DNA of 64,000 nucleotides from contig NZ_FTNI01000001.1 in assembly GCF_900156315.1 (NCBI RefSeq), positions 434,001 through 498,000 on the forward strand, in the 5' to 3' direction. This stretch comes from Microbispora rosea. GTDB lineage: Bacteria > Actinomycetota > Actinomycetes > Streptosporangiales > Streptosporangiaceae. A model generated the notes under the pieces. The model saw only the letters and a program-made list of their open reading frames with translations, made no database searches and was not told the origin of the DNA. Positions 38,264 through 46,738 of this stretch are shown here, piece after piece (positions within the stretch are counted from its first letter, which is position 1; every line of letters starts with the position of its first letter). The position numbers were made by a program, and so were the translations under genes.

Positions 38264-39084
38264 GTGTTCTTGAGGAGATCATCTCGGGCGTGCGGGAGGA
38301 CCTCGAGGAGCGGCAGCGCGACGTGCCGATCGAGGAGCTCAAGCGGCTCGCCGCCCGCGCCCCCGAGCCCCGGGACGCCTATGCCGCGCTCGGCGGCGAC
38401 CGGGTGTCGGTCATCGCGGAGGTGAAGCGGTCGAGCCCCTCGAAGGGCGCGCTCGCCGCCATCGCCGACCCCGCGGCACTCGCGGCGGACTACGAGGAGG
38501 GCGGCGCCCACGTCATCAGCGTGCTGACGGAGCGGCGCAGGTTCGGCGGGACGCTCGCCGACCTCGCGGCCGTGCGCGCGGCCGTGGACATCCCCATCCT
38601 GCGCAAGGACTTCATCGTCACCTCCTACCAGCTGTGGGAGGCCAGGGCGCACGGCGCCGACCTCGCCCTGCTCATCGTGGCGGCCCTCGACCAGCAGGCG
38701 CTCGTCTCGCTGATCGAGCGGGCCGAGTCGATCGGGCTCGCCCCGCTCGTCGAGGTGCACACCGAGGAGGAGCTGGGCCGCGCGGTCGACGCCGGCGCCA
38801 AGATCATCGGCGTGAACGCCCGCAACCTCAAGACGCTCGAGGTGGACCGCGAGGTCTTCGCCACGCTCGCGCCCAAGGTGCCGGACGGCGTCATCAAGAT
38901 CGCTGAGTCCGGGGTGCGCGGCCCGCACGACCTGCTCGCGTACGCGCGGGCGGGGGCCGACGCCGTGCTGGTGGGCGAGAGCCTGGTCACCGGCAGGGAC
39001 CCGAAGGCGGCGGTCAACGACCTCGTCACCGCGGGCGCCCACCCGGCCTCCCGGCAGGACACCGGCTCCGAGAGGCACTCGTGA
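38260..39084 (+). CDS. trpC: indole-3-glycerol phosphate synthase
   Basis: TIM-barrel enzyme closing the indole ring in tryptophan synthesis, 274 residues. Motifs [15 protein letters not shown] (catalytic Lys and Glu), [27 protein letters not shown] and IAESGVR are present. It is monofunctional, without the TrpF domain seen in enterobacteria. GTG at 38260 follows AGGAGG. Its stop overlaps GTG at 39081, an alternative start of trpB. Confidence 0.96.
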   Translation: MSVLEEIISGVREDLEERQRDVPIEELKRLAARAPEPRDAYAALGGDRVSVIAEVKRSSPSKGALAAIADPAALAADYEEGGAHVISVLTERRRFGGTLADLAAVRAAVDIPILRKDFIVTSYQLWEARAHGADLALLIVAALDQQALVSLIERAESIGLAPLVEVHTEEELGRAVDAGAKIIGVNARNLKTLEVDREVFATLAPKVPDGVIKIAESGVRGPHDLLAYARAGADAVLVGESLVTGRDPKAAVNDLVTAGAHPASRQDTGSERHS

Positions 39085-39110
39085 ACGACAGCGCATCGGA
39101 AGGAGGCCAC

Positions 39111-40355
39111 GTGACCGCGACGGAGGGGCCCATCCTCACCCCCGCGGACCTGGCCGGCAACGGGATCCACGGCAACGACCCGGACATCCACGGCAAGTTC
39201 GGCAAGTTCGGCGGCAGGTACGTGCCGGAGGCGCTCATCCCGGCCCTCGACGAGGTCGCCGCGGAGTATGAGAAGGCCAAGACCGACCTGGGCTTCCTGC
39301 GCGAGTTCGACCACCTGCTGCGCACGTACGCCGGGCGTCCCACGACGCTGACCGAGGTGCCGCGCTTCGCCGGGCACGCGGGCGGCGCGCGGATCCTGCT
39401 CAAGCGCGAGGACCTGACCCACACGGGCGCACACAAGATCAACAATGTGCTCGGGCAGGCGCTGCTGACCAAGCGGCTCGGCAAGCGGCGCGTCATCGCG
39501 GAGACCGGAGCGGGCCAGCACGGCGTCGCCACCGCCACCGCCGCGGCGCTCATGGGCCTGGAGTGCGTCATCTACATGGGCGCGGTCGACTGCGAGCGCC
39601 AGGCGCTCAACGTCGCCAGGATGAAGCTCCTCGGCGCGACGGTCGTGCCGGTCACCAACGGCAGCCAGACCCTCAAGGACGCCATCAACGAGGCGTTCCG
39701 CGACTGGGTCACCAACGTCGACCACACCCACTACCTGTTCGGCACCGTCGCCGGTCCGCACCCGTTCCCGGAGATCGTGCGGGACTTCGCCAGGATCATC
39801 GGCGTGGAGGCCCGGCGTCAGGTCCTGGAGCTCACCGGCGGGCTGCCGGACGCGGTCTGCGCCGCCGTCGGCGGCGGGTCGAACGCCATCGGCGTCTTCC
39901 ACGCCTTCATCGAGGACGAGGACGTCCGGCTGTACGGCTACGAGGCCGGCGGCCGGGGCGTGGAGACCGGCGAGCACGCGCTGACCCTGACCGAGGGCAG
40001 CGTCGGCGTGCTGCACGGCGCCCGCACCTACGTCCTGCAGGACGAGGAGGGTCAGACGATCGAGTCGCACTCGATCTCGGCCGGCCTCGACTACCCCGGC
40101 GTGGGCCCGGAGCACGCGTGGCTCAAGGACACCGGCCGGGCCACCTACGAGGGCGTGACCGACGAGGAGGCCATGGAGGCCTTCGCCCTGCTCGCCCGCA
40201 CCGAGGGCATCATCCCGGCCATCGAGTCCTCGCACGCGCTCGCGGGCGCGCTGCGGCTGGGCCGCGAGCTCGGCCCGGACGCCGTCATCCTGGTGAACCT
40301 GTCGGGCCGCGGTGACAAGGACATGGGCACCGCCATGAAGTACTTCAACCTCTGA
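39111..40355 (+). CDS. trpB: tryptophan synthase beta chain
   Basis: PLP enzyme condensing indole and serine. The 414-residue TrpB1-type protein has [18 protein letters not shown], the PLP lysine Lys109 in [18 protein letters not shown], and GGGSNAIG for phosphate binding. GTG at 39111 follows AAGGAGG; an in-frame GTG at 39081 overlapping the trpC stop would add [10 protein letters not shown]. Confidence 0.96.
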   Translation: MTATEGPILTPADLAGNGIHGNDPDIHGKFGKFGGRYVPEALIPALDEVAAEYEKAKTDLGFLREFDHLLRTYAGRPTTLTEVPRFAGHAGGARILLKREDLTHTGAHKINNVLGQALLTKRLGKRRVIAETGAGQHGVATATAAALMGLECVIYMGAVDCERQALNVARMKLLGATVVPVTNGSQTLKDAINEAFRDWVTNVDHTHYLFGTVAGPHPFPEIVRDFARIIGVEARRQVLELTGGLPDAVCAAVGGGSNAIGVFHAFIEDEDVRLYGYEAGGRGVETGEHALTLTEGSVGVLHGARTYVLQDEEGQTIESHSISAGLDYPGVGPEHAWLKDTGRATYEGVTDEEAMEAFALLARTEGIIPAIESSHALAGALRLGRELGPDAVILVNLSGRGDKDMGTAMKYFNL

Positions 40356-40377
40356 TCAGCATCGATAGGGCATCCCG

Positions 40378-41172
40378 ATGACGACACTCCACGCGGTGTT
40401 CGACAAGGCCCGCGCCGAGGACAGGGCCGCGCTCGTCGGCTACCTGCCGGCGGGCTTCCCGACCAAGGACGGCGGGGTCGCCGCGGCGACCGCGATGGTC
40501 GAGGCCGGCTGCGACGTGATCGAGATCGGCTTGCCGTACTCCGATCCGCTCATGGACGGCCCGACCATCCAGGACGCGGTCCACCGGTCGCTGACCAACG
40601 GCACCCGCATCGCCGACGTGCTGCGCACCGTCGAGGGCGTGGCGAAGTCGGGGGCCGCGACGCTGGTCATGACGTACTGGAACCCGATCGACCGCTACGG
40701 CGCCGAGCGCTTCGCGCGCGACCTCGCCTCGGCGGGCGGCGTCGGGACCATCACGCCGGACCTGACGCCCGAGGAGTCCGAGCCCTGGCTCGCCGCGAGC
40801 AAGGAAGCCGGCATCGACACGGTCTTCCTCGTCGCGCCCAGCTCGCCGGACGAGCGCATCTCCCGGGTCGCCGCCTGCTGCACGGGCTTCGTGTACGCGG
40901 CCTCGCTGATGGGCGTGACCGGCGCCAGGGAGACCGTCGGCTCGGCGGCGGAGGGCCTGGTCAAGCGGACCAAGGCGAACACGTCGCTGCCGGTCTGCGT
41001 CGGGCTCGGCGTCGGGAACGGCGCCCAGGCGGCCGAGGTCGCGGCGTACGCCGACGGCGTCATCGTCGGGTCAGCCTTCATCCGGCGCCTGCTCGACGCG
41101 CCGGACGAGAAGTCCGGTCTTGCGGCGGTACGCGAGCTCGCGTCCGAACTCGCCCGGGGCGTCCGGCGCTGA
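40378..41172 (+). CDS. trpA: tryptophan synthase alpha chain
   Basis: TIM-barrel subunit that cleaves indole-glycerol phosphate, 264 residues. Catalytic Glu and Asp are in CDVIEIGLPYSDPLMDGP, and phosphate loops VGLGVGNGAQ and VIVGSAFI are present. It follows trpB by 22 bp. trpE, trpD and trpF are absent from this cluster. Confidence 0.96.
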   Translation: MTTLHAVFDKARAEDRAALVGYLPAGFPTKDGGVAAATAMVEAGCDVIEIGLPYSDPLMDGPTIQDAVHRSLTNGTRIADVLRTVEGVAKSGAATLVMTYWNPIDRYGAERFARDLASAGGVGTITPDLTPEESEPWLAASKEAGIDTVFLVAPSSPDERISRVAACCTGFVYAASLMGVTGARETVGSAAEGLVKRTKANTSLPVCVGLGVGNGAQAAEVAAYADGVIVGSAFIRRLLDAPDEKSGLAAVRELASELARGVRR

Positions 41173-41309
41173 GCCGCCCTGGGGTTTCCTTCCCGTACAG
41201 GCGCCGCGAGCAGCCAAGATAAGGCGGCTTACCATGCTCTTATCCAGCACATGGTGAGGTTGGGTCCCGGTACTGTTCAGTCGGTGTTGCCTACCGGGCG
41301 AGGAGACTC

Positions 41310-41879
41310 ATGGTTCAGTTGGCATCCGGCGCCTCGGTGTCCGAACGGTTACAGCCTGCGAAACCCGTGCTCTCCTGGGTCACGACCGCCGCGCGGGTCG
41401 TGCTCGCCGGCGTACTGATCGTCGCCGGGGCGCTCAAGATCGGAGCGCCCGCGTTGTCGGTCCAGGCGGTGCGGGCCTATCAGCTCCTGCCCGACTCCGT
41501 CGCGCAGGCCGTGGGATACGGCCTGCCGGTGCTGGAGATCATCACGGGCGTGTTGCTGCTCGTCGGCCTGTTCACACGTGCGGTGGCGGCCGTCGGCGGG
41601 GTGCTCATGGTGGCGTTCGTCATCGGCATCGCGTCGGCCTGGGCCCGGGGGCTGCGTATCGACTGCGGCTGCTTCGGCGGGGACGGCACCCTCGCCGCGG
41701 GACAGGACCCCAACTACTTCTGGGAGCTGATGCGCGACCTCGGGCTGCTGGTCTGCGCGGCGTGGATCGTGGTCAGGCCATCGGGCCGCCTGTCGCTGGA
41801 CTCCGCGCTGGGCTTCACGGGGGAGCGGGAAACGGCGGACGAGGACGACTCGGACGGCGGCGAGGACGACGCCGCGTGA
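41310..41879 (+). CDS. MauE/DoxX-like redox membrane protein
   Basis: A 189-residue membrane protein with four helices and the paired cysteines RIDCGCFGGDG in an extracytoplasmic loop, as in MauE-type proteins that pass electrons to periplasmic thiol partners. The C-terminus is acidic. ATG at 41310 follows GAGGAG; TACTGT at 41271 may be its -10. The DsbA-like protein downstream is the likely partner. Confidence 0.87.
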   Translation: MVQLASGASVSERLQPAKPVLSWVTTAARVVLAGVLIVAGALKIGAPALSVQAVRAYQLLPDSVAQAVGYGLPVLEIITGVLLLVGLFTRAVAAVGGVLMVAFVIGIASAWARGLRIDCGCFGGDGTLAAGQDPNYFWELMRDLGLLVCAAWIVVRPSGRLSLDSALGFTGERETADEDDSDGGEDDAA

Positions 41880-41930
41880 CCGCGGGACACAGCGGCGCGC
41901 GGCCGTGTATATAGCCAGGGGGGAAGCTTC

Positions 41931-42677
41931 GTGAGCAAGCGGACGAGTGAGGCGGCCAGGGCCCGGATCGCGGCCCAACGGGATGCCTTGCGCAAGCAGG
42001 AGCGGCGCAAGCGCATCACGATGATCGTCACCATCGCGGTGATCGTCGTGATCGCCGCCGCCTTCACGGTGTGGTCGGTGCGGCAGGGAGCCGCGGAGGA
42101 GGCCTCCGGAGGTGTCGCTCCCGTCACCGTGGAGAAGGACGGGACGGTCGTGATGGCCCAGGCCGGCGTGACCAAGCCCGTGGTCGACGTGTTCGAGGAC
42201 TTCCAGTGCCCGGCGTGCAAACAGTTCGAGGAGACCAGCGGCTCGACGCTGAAGAACCTGGCCGCCGAGGGCAAGGCCAAGGTCGTGTATCACCCGATCA
42301 CGATCTTCACGCAGGAGCCGACCAAGAGCAACTCGCTGCGCGCGGCCTCCGCGGCTCGCTGCATCACCGACGGGCGGCAGTGGCTGGCGTTCCACGACCT
42401 GCTCTACAAGAACCAGCCGAGCGAGACCGTGAGCGGCTTCTCCGCCGACGAGCTGATCAAGTGGGGCAAGCAGGCCGGCGTCACCGCCGAGGACTTCGAC
42501 AACTGCGTACGGCAGCAGCGCAACGTCGCCGCGCACCAGCAGTTCTCGTCGCAGACCATGACCGCGCAGAAGCTGCAGGGAACGCCGACCATCAAGGTCG
42601 ACGGCAAGGAACTCGACAGCAACGTCGCCTTCGTGCCGAGCTCGCTGCGTGACGCGGTGGAGAGCGCGGGCAAGTGA
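41931..42677 (+). CDS. membrane-anchored DsbA-like thiol-disulfide oxidoreductase
   Basis: A 248-residue protein: cytoplasmic basic N-terminus, one transmembrane helix (about 33-51), and an extracellular thioredoxin fold with the active site DFQCPACKQFEE (Cys93, Cys96). The cis-Pro loop is GTPTIKVDGKEL. It should form disulfides in exported proteins, with the adjacent MauE-like protein as redox partner. GTG at 41931 follows AGGGGGGAA. A perfect hairpin follows its stop. Confidence 0.92.
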   Translation: MSKRTSEAARARIAAQRDALRKQERRKRITMIVTIAVIVVIAAAFTVWSVRQGAAEEASGGVAPVTVEKDGTVVMAQAGVTKPVVDVFEDFQCPACKQFEETSGSTLKNLAAEGKAKVVYHPITIFTQEPTKSNSLRAASAARCITDGRQWLAFHDLLYKNQPSETVSGFSADELIKWGKQAGVTAEDFDNCVRQQRNVAAHQQFSSQTMTAQKLQGTPTIKVDGKELDSNVAFVPSSLRDAVESAGK

Positions 42678-42685
42678 CCTCCCGC

Positions 42686-42711
42686 CGGGACGGCCCCCAC
42701 GCGGGCCGTCC
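42686..42711 (+). terminator. perfect 10-bp hairpin after the DsbA-like gene
   Basis: GGGACGGCCC, 6-nt loop, GGGCCGTCCC, 8 bp after the stop. Confidence 0.8.
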
Positions 42712-42879
42712 CGATCCTCGCCAAGAATCGGGCAAGGGCCGCGTGCCTCTCCCGTGACGGGGGTATCGAGCGCGATGTCACAGGCTCCGCCGCAGGGCGG
42801 GGGAGAGGCCGGTCCGGCCGGAGTGCCGCCCGAGCCTGCCACGAGCGGTTCCGCGTGATGAGCTGAGCGAGGAGGCGCC

Positions 42880-43041
42880 GTGCCCGCCCACACCGGTGAG
42901 AAGGCCCGCAAGACCGGCGTCTTCCACTGCGCCGTCTGCGGGGAGAAGGTGCCGGTCCACGAGGGCGACACGATCCCGAAGTGCCCGAACGGCCACACCG
43001 AGTTCGACAGCCGCACCCAAGAGCCGGACAACCGGCCGTGA
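42880..43041 (+). CDS. 53-residue zinc-ribbon-like protein
   Basis: A small cytoplasmic protein with HCAVCGEKVPVHEGDTIPKC followed by PNGH, giving Cys-X2-Cys and Cys-X3-His pairs that would bind one zinc. GTG at 42880 follows GAGGAGG with close spacing. Similar short zinc ribbons are common in actinobacteria; function unknown. Between the upstream terminator and this gene only a 27-codon Ala/Gly/Pro frame is seen, which I do not call. Confidence 0.78.
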   Translation: MPAHTGEKARKTGVFHCAVCGEKVPVHEGDTIPKCPNGHTEFDSRTQEPDNRP

Positions 43042-43075
43042 CGGAGCGCCGGCCGACGCCGGTGCCGGCGGGGCG

Positions 43076-43771
43076 ATGAGCGGGCGCGACCTCCCCGGGG
43101 AGCAGCCCGCAGGACAGCCCGGCGTCGCCCGTGTCGTGCTGCGGCCCATGGGCAGCCCGCTGCCGCTGGGGTTCCTCGGTCTCGCCCTGGCCACGACCGC
43201 CTTCGCCGCCGTGGAGCTCGGCTGGGTGCCCGCCGCACAGGCGCACGTCGCCGCCCTGGCCGCGCTGCTGTTCACCGCGCCGCTGCAGTTCCTCGTCTCG
43301 GTGCTCGGCTTCCTCGCCCGCGATGCGGTCGCCGGGGCCGCGATGGGCGTCCTTTCCGGCACCTGGGCGGTGATCGGCGGCGTCACGCTCGTCTCCGCGC
43401 CCGGCACCGCCAGCGCGGCGCTCGGCGTCGTCCTGCTCACGGCCGCCGCGGCGATGCTCGTCCCGGCCCTCGCGGGCCTGCCCAAGCTGGTGGCCGCGGC
43501 CGTGATGGCGATGTCGGCCACCAGGTTCGCGATCACCGGCGTCTACGAGCTCACCGGGTCGGCGGAATGGAGGACCGCGGCGGGCGTCGCCGGTCTGGTG
43601 CTCGCGGTCGTCGCCTACTACGCCGCCCTGGCGTTCGAGCTGGAGGACGCGCACGGGCGTGCGCTCCTCCCCGTGGCCCGCCTCGGCCGGGCCCGTACGG
43701 CGGTCCGGGGCGACCTGGGCGACCAGACGAAGGGGCTGGCCCGCGAGGCGGGCGTGCGCGAGCAGCTCTGA
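43076..43771 (+). CDS. AceTr/YaaH-like (GPR1/FUN34) membrane protein
   Basis: A 231-residue protein with six hydrophobic segments. The first segment GSPLPLGFLGLALATTAFA resembles the acetate-transporter NPAPLGL signature, with Ser-Pro-Leu in place of Asn-Pro-Ala, so uptake of acetate or succinate is likely but substrate changes are possible. The ribosome binding site is weak (GGCGGGG). It has a charged C-terminal tail ending GVREQL. Confidence 0.78.
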   Translation: MSGRDLPGEQPAGQPGVARVVLRPMGSPLPLGFLGLALATTAFAAVELGWVPAAQAHVAALAALLFTAPLQFLVSVLGFLARDAVAGAAMGVLSGTWAVIGGVTLVSAPGTASAALGVVLLTAAAAMLVPALAGLPKLVAAAVMAMSATRFAITGVYELTGSAEWRTAAGVAGLVLAVVAYYAALAFELEDAHGRALLPVARLGRARTAVRGDLGDQTKGLAREAGVREQL

Positions 43772-43903
43772 CGCCCACCAGTCATCCGGTCGTGCGGGAG
43801 CGCCCGGATGGCCGGCCCGGCGACCTGAGCGGGCACAGGCGGTGGGTGCCGGGCCCCCGCCCCGGCACGGCCGCGCGCCGGGTTTCGCCTCCGCGGTCGC
43901 GGT

Positions 43904-43915
43904 TAGCATGCCCGC
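43904..43915 (+). promoter_or_regulatory. -10 box TAGCAT for a leaderless transcript
   Basis: TAGCAT at 43904-43909 lies 6 nt before the ATG of the ADP-ribosylglycohydrolase gene. Confidence 0.6.
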
Positions 43916-44884
43916 ATGCCGTACGACGATCGGTCTCCCCGCACCGAACCCGCGGGCACCGCGAGGAGGATCCACGCTGCGATGATCGCCTTCGCGGCGG
44001 GCGACGCGCTCGGCGTGCCCTGGGAGGGCCGCCCGCCGGGGAGCATCGACCCGGCCGAGGTCGTGCGGTTGCCGGCGCCGGACCGGGGGTGGCCGCGCGG
44101 TTCGACCTCCGACGACACCGCGCAGATGGTGCTGGTCGCCCGGTGCCTGGCCGACACGGACGGGCGGCCCGCCTCCCTGGACTTCCTGACCCGTCTGGCC
44201 GCCGCGGCGCCCGGGGTGCGCGGCCTCGGGCCGACGACGCGGCGGGCCCTCGCGCACTTCCACGCCACGGGGGAGCTCCCGGCGCCCTCGGCCGGCGACC
44301 TGCCCACCAACGGCGCGGCCATGCGCATCGCCCCCGTCGGCTGGGCCGTGCCGCCCCACCTCCCGGAACGCCGCCGGAGGCTGTGCGCGGCGCTGTCGGC
44401 CGCGACGCACCGCGCGCCGGCGGCCGTGGCGGCGGCCTGCGTGATCGCGGCCATGGCGTCGGCCGCGGCCGAGGGCGCGGACGCGGGAGTGGACGCGGCC
44501 GATCTGCCGGACGTGGCGGCGGCGGAGGCCCGCTGGGCGGCCGAGCACCACGGGCCGATGGACCCCGTGGCGGACGCAGCCCGCGGCCGCTGGTCGCCGC
44601 CGCCCGAGGGCGTCTCCCTGGACGCCGTGGAGACGGCCGCCGCGGTGGTCCACGTGATCCGCGAGGCCCCCGACCTGGCCGCGGCGCTCCCGTACGCCGT
44701 GTCCCTCGGCGGGGACGCCGACACGGTCGCGGCACTGGTGGGCGGCGTCCTCGGCGCCCGCGACCCGGAAGGGATCACCCGGCTCGGCTGGCTGGAGCTG
44801 GTGGATCTCGGCGAATATCCGGGCCTGGGAGACCTCGCCGCACGCCTGGCCGCCCTCCGCGGGGCGACCGCCGCCGGGCCCTGA
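43916..44884 (+). CDS. ADP-ribosylglycohydrolase family protein
   Basis: A 322-residue member of the ARH/DraG family, which removes ADP-ribose from proteins or small molecules with two Mg ions. Metal ligands are visible in STSDDTAQM and SLGGDADTVAALVGG, with AAGDALGVPWEGRP at the N-terminus and TNGAAMRIAPVGW in the middle. No matching transferase gene or nitrogenase context is nearby, so the target is unknown. Probably translated from leaderless mRNA. Confidence 0.92.
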   Translation: MPYDDRSPRTEPAGTARRIHAAMIAFAAGDALGVPWEGRPPGSIDPAEVVRLPAPDRGWPRGSTSDDTAQMVLVARCLADTDGRPASLDFLTRLAAAAPGVRGLGPTTRRALAHFHATGELPAPSAGDLPTNGAAMRIAPVGWAVPPHLPERRRRLCAALSAATHRAPAAVAAACVIAAMASAAAEGADAGVDAADLPDVAAAEARWAAEHHGPMDPVADAARGRWSPPPEGVSLDAVETAAAVVHVIREAPDLAAALPYAVSLGGDADTVAALVGGVLGARDPEGITRLGWLELVDLGEYPGLGDLAARLAALRGATAAGP

Positions 44885-44960
44885 TCGCGGTGCGGCGAGT
44901 GGTCGGCGCAGGTCGCGGGACGGTTGCCCGCGCCTCGCTCCGGACCCGCCCTCTCTTGCG

Positions 44961-44975
44961 GTAACGTCACGTTAC
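44961..44975 (+). promoter_or_regulatory. 15-bp perfect palindrome overlapping the lgt -10 box
   Basis: GTAACGTCACGTTAC, 7-bp arms around one base, ends at the base before the lgt ATG. It contains TAACGT, 8 nt before the ATG, which would be the -10 box of a leaderless transcript. A dimeric regulator binding here would block polymerase directly. Confidence 0.6.
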
Positions 44976-46022
44976 ATGCCCCTCCTCGCCTCGATTCCCA
45001 GCCCGTCTCAGGGGGTCTGGAATCTCGGACCGATCCCGATCCGCGCGTACGCGCTGTGCATCGTGCTCGGCGTCATCGTCGCCGTCTGGATCGGCGAACG
45101 CCGCTGGCGCGCCCGTGGCGGCGCCCCGGGGACGGTCACCGACCTCGCGGTCTGGGCCGTGCCGTTCGGCCTCGTCGGCGGACGCCTTTATCACGTCATC
45201 ACCGACTGGCAGATCTACTTCGGCTCGGAAGCGCCCAAGCGGCCGATCGACGCCCTGTTCATCTGGGAGGGCGGCCTCGGCATCTGGGGCGCGATCGCCC
45301 TCGGCGCGCTCGGCGTCTGGATCGCCTGCCGCCGGCGCGGCATCTCCTTCACCGCCGTCGCCGACACCCTCGCCCCCGGCGTCGCCGTGGCGCAGGCCAT
45401 CGGCCGGTGGGGCAACTACTTCAACCAGGAACTGTTCGGCGGTCCGACCGACCTGCCGTGGGGCCTGGAGATCGAGCCGGGCCGCCCGGGCACCATCCCC
45501 GGCGCGACCACCTACCACCCGACGTTCCTGTACGAGTCGCTGTGGGACCTCGCGCTCGCCGGTGTGCTGATCCTGGCCGCCCGCAGGTTCGGCCTGCGGC
45601 ACGGCCGGGTGTTCGCGATGTACGTGGCGGGCTACACGCTCGGCCGGTTCTGGGTCGAGGCGCTGCGGGTGGACCCCGCCCACCACATCCTCGGCCTGCG
45701 GCTCAACCAGTGGACCTCGGTCGTCATCTTCCTGTGCGCGCTGGCGTACCTGTGGCTGGCCCGCAACCGTACGGACGAGGAGCCGCTGGGCGCGCCGACC
45801 GGCGAGACCGGCGACGACCACGCCGATCCCGCCCACGGACGGGACCTGGCCGACGAGCCGGAACTCCTGCGCGACGAGGAGCGGGCGGACGGGGAGGCGC
45901 GAGGCGACGCCGGCGACCCGCCGCCGGACGGTGACACGGGCCCCGGCAAGCAGACGGCGACCGCGGGAGCGGGCGCCGCGAGCGACGGCGCGGCGGTGGA
46001 ACCGGAGGCCGGCCAGCGATGA
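44976..46022 (+). CDS. lgt: prolipoprotein diacylglyceryl transferase
   Basis: Transfers diacylglycerol from phosphatidylglycerol to the lipobox Cys of prolipoproteins, the first step of lipoprotein maturation, in the membrane. The 348-residue protein has seven hydrophobic segments, RLYHVITDW, and the Lgt signature GRWGNYFNQELFGGPT. An acidic, Ala/Gly-rich cytoplasmic tail of about 90 residues is longer than in most Lgt. Its stop overlaps the next ATG. Confidence 0.95.
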   Translation: MPLLASIPSPSQGVWNLGPIPIRAYALCIVLGVIVAVWIGERRWRARGGAPGTVTDLAVWAVPFGLVGGRLYHVITDWQIYFGSEAPKRPIDALFIWEGGLGIWGAIALGALGVWIACRRRGISFTAVADTLAPGVAVAQAIGRWGNYFNQELFGGPTDLPWGLEIEPGRPGTIPGATTYHPTFLYESLWDLALAGVLILAARRFGLRHGRVFAMYVAGYTLGRFWVEALRVDPAHHILGLRLNQWTSVVIFLCALAYLWLARNRTDEEPLGAPTGETGDDHADPAHGRDLADEPELLRDEERADGEARGDAGDPPPDGDTGPGKQTATAGAGAASDGAAVEPEAGQR

Positions 46023-46738
46023 CGAAGGCCACGACGGGGGCGCGGGCCGAGATCCACCACGAGCATCGGGACGTCAACGGCGGCTGGTTACGCCCCGCCG
46101 TCTTCGGCGCGATGGACGGGCTGGTCTCCAACTTCGCGTTGATCGCGGGTGTCGCCGGCGGCACCGCGGAGAGCAGGATCGTCGCTCTCGCCGGCATCGC
46201 GGGCCTGGCCGCCGGAGCGTTCTCCATGGCGGGCGGAGAGTACGTGTCGGTCGCCAGCCAGCGCGAGCTCGCCCAGGCGGAGATCGACGTCGAGCGGCGG
46301 GAGCTGGAGCGGCACCCCGAGGCCGAGGAGTCCGAGCTCGCCCGGATGTACGAGCAGCGGGGCGTGGACCCGGAGACCGCCAGGGAGGTCGCCCGGCAGA
46401 TCTCCCGGAACCCGGAGGAGGCCCTGGCGGTCCACACGCGGGCCGAGCTGGGCGTGGACCCCGACGACCTGCCCTCGCCCGTGCTGGCCGCCGTGTCGTC
46501 GTTCCTGTCGTTCAGCCTCGGCGCGCTGGTGCCGCTCCTGCCCTACCTGCTGGGCGTGCGCGGGTTGTGGGTCTCCGCGGCGGTGTCGATGGCGGCGTTG
46601 TTCGCCGCGGGCGCCGTGGTCTCCCGGGTGACGGCCCGCAGCTGGTGGTTCAGCGGCCTGCGCCAGCTCGTGGTGGGGGCCGTGGCGGCGGCGCTGACCT
46701 GGGGCCTCGGTTCGCTGATTGGAACCGGCGGTCTATGA
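46019..46738 (+). CDS. VIT1/CCC1-family iron/manganese transporter
   Basis: A 239-residue protein of the VIT1/CCC1 family, which moves Fe2+ or Mn2+ across membranes. The first helix motif AVFGAMDGLVSNFALIAGV and GAFSMAGGEYVSVASQREL are diagnostic; the hydrophilic metal-binding helix with EIDVERRELERHPEAEESEL follows, then three further helices. ATG overlaps the lgt stop and its own stop overlaps the next gene, both ATGA. Confidence 0.93.
   Translation: MTKATTGARAEIHHEHRDVNGGWLRPAVFGAMDGLVSNFALIAGVAGGTAESRIVALAGIAGLAAGAFSMAGGEYVSVASQRELAQAEIDVERRELERHPEAEESELARMYEQRGVDPETAREVARQISRNPEEALAVHTRAELGVDPDDLPSPVLAAVSSFLSFSLGALVPLLPYLLGVRGLWVSAAVSMAALFAAGAVVSRVTARSWWFSGLRQLVVGAVAAALTWGLGSLIGTGGL

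Noticed and set aside
42775..42858. A 27-codon Ala/Gly/Pro-rich frame starting MSQAPPQGGG.
   Set aside because: No ribosome binding site and low-complexity content; too little to call a gene.
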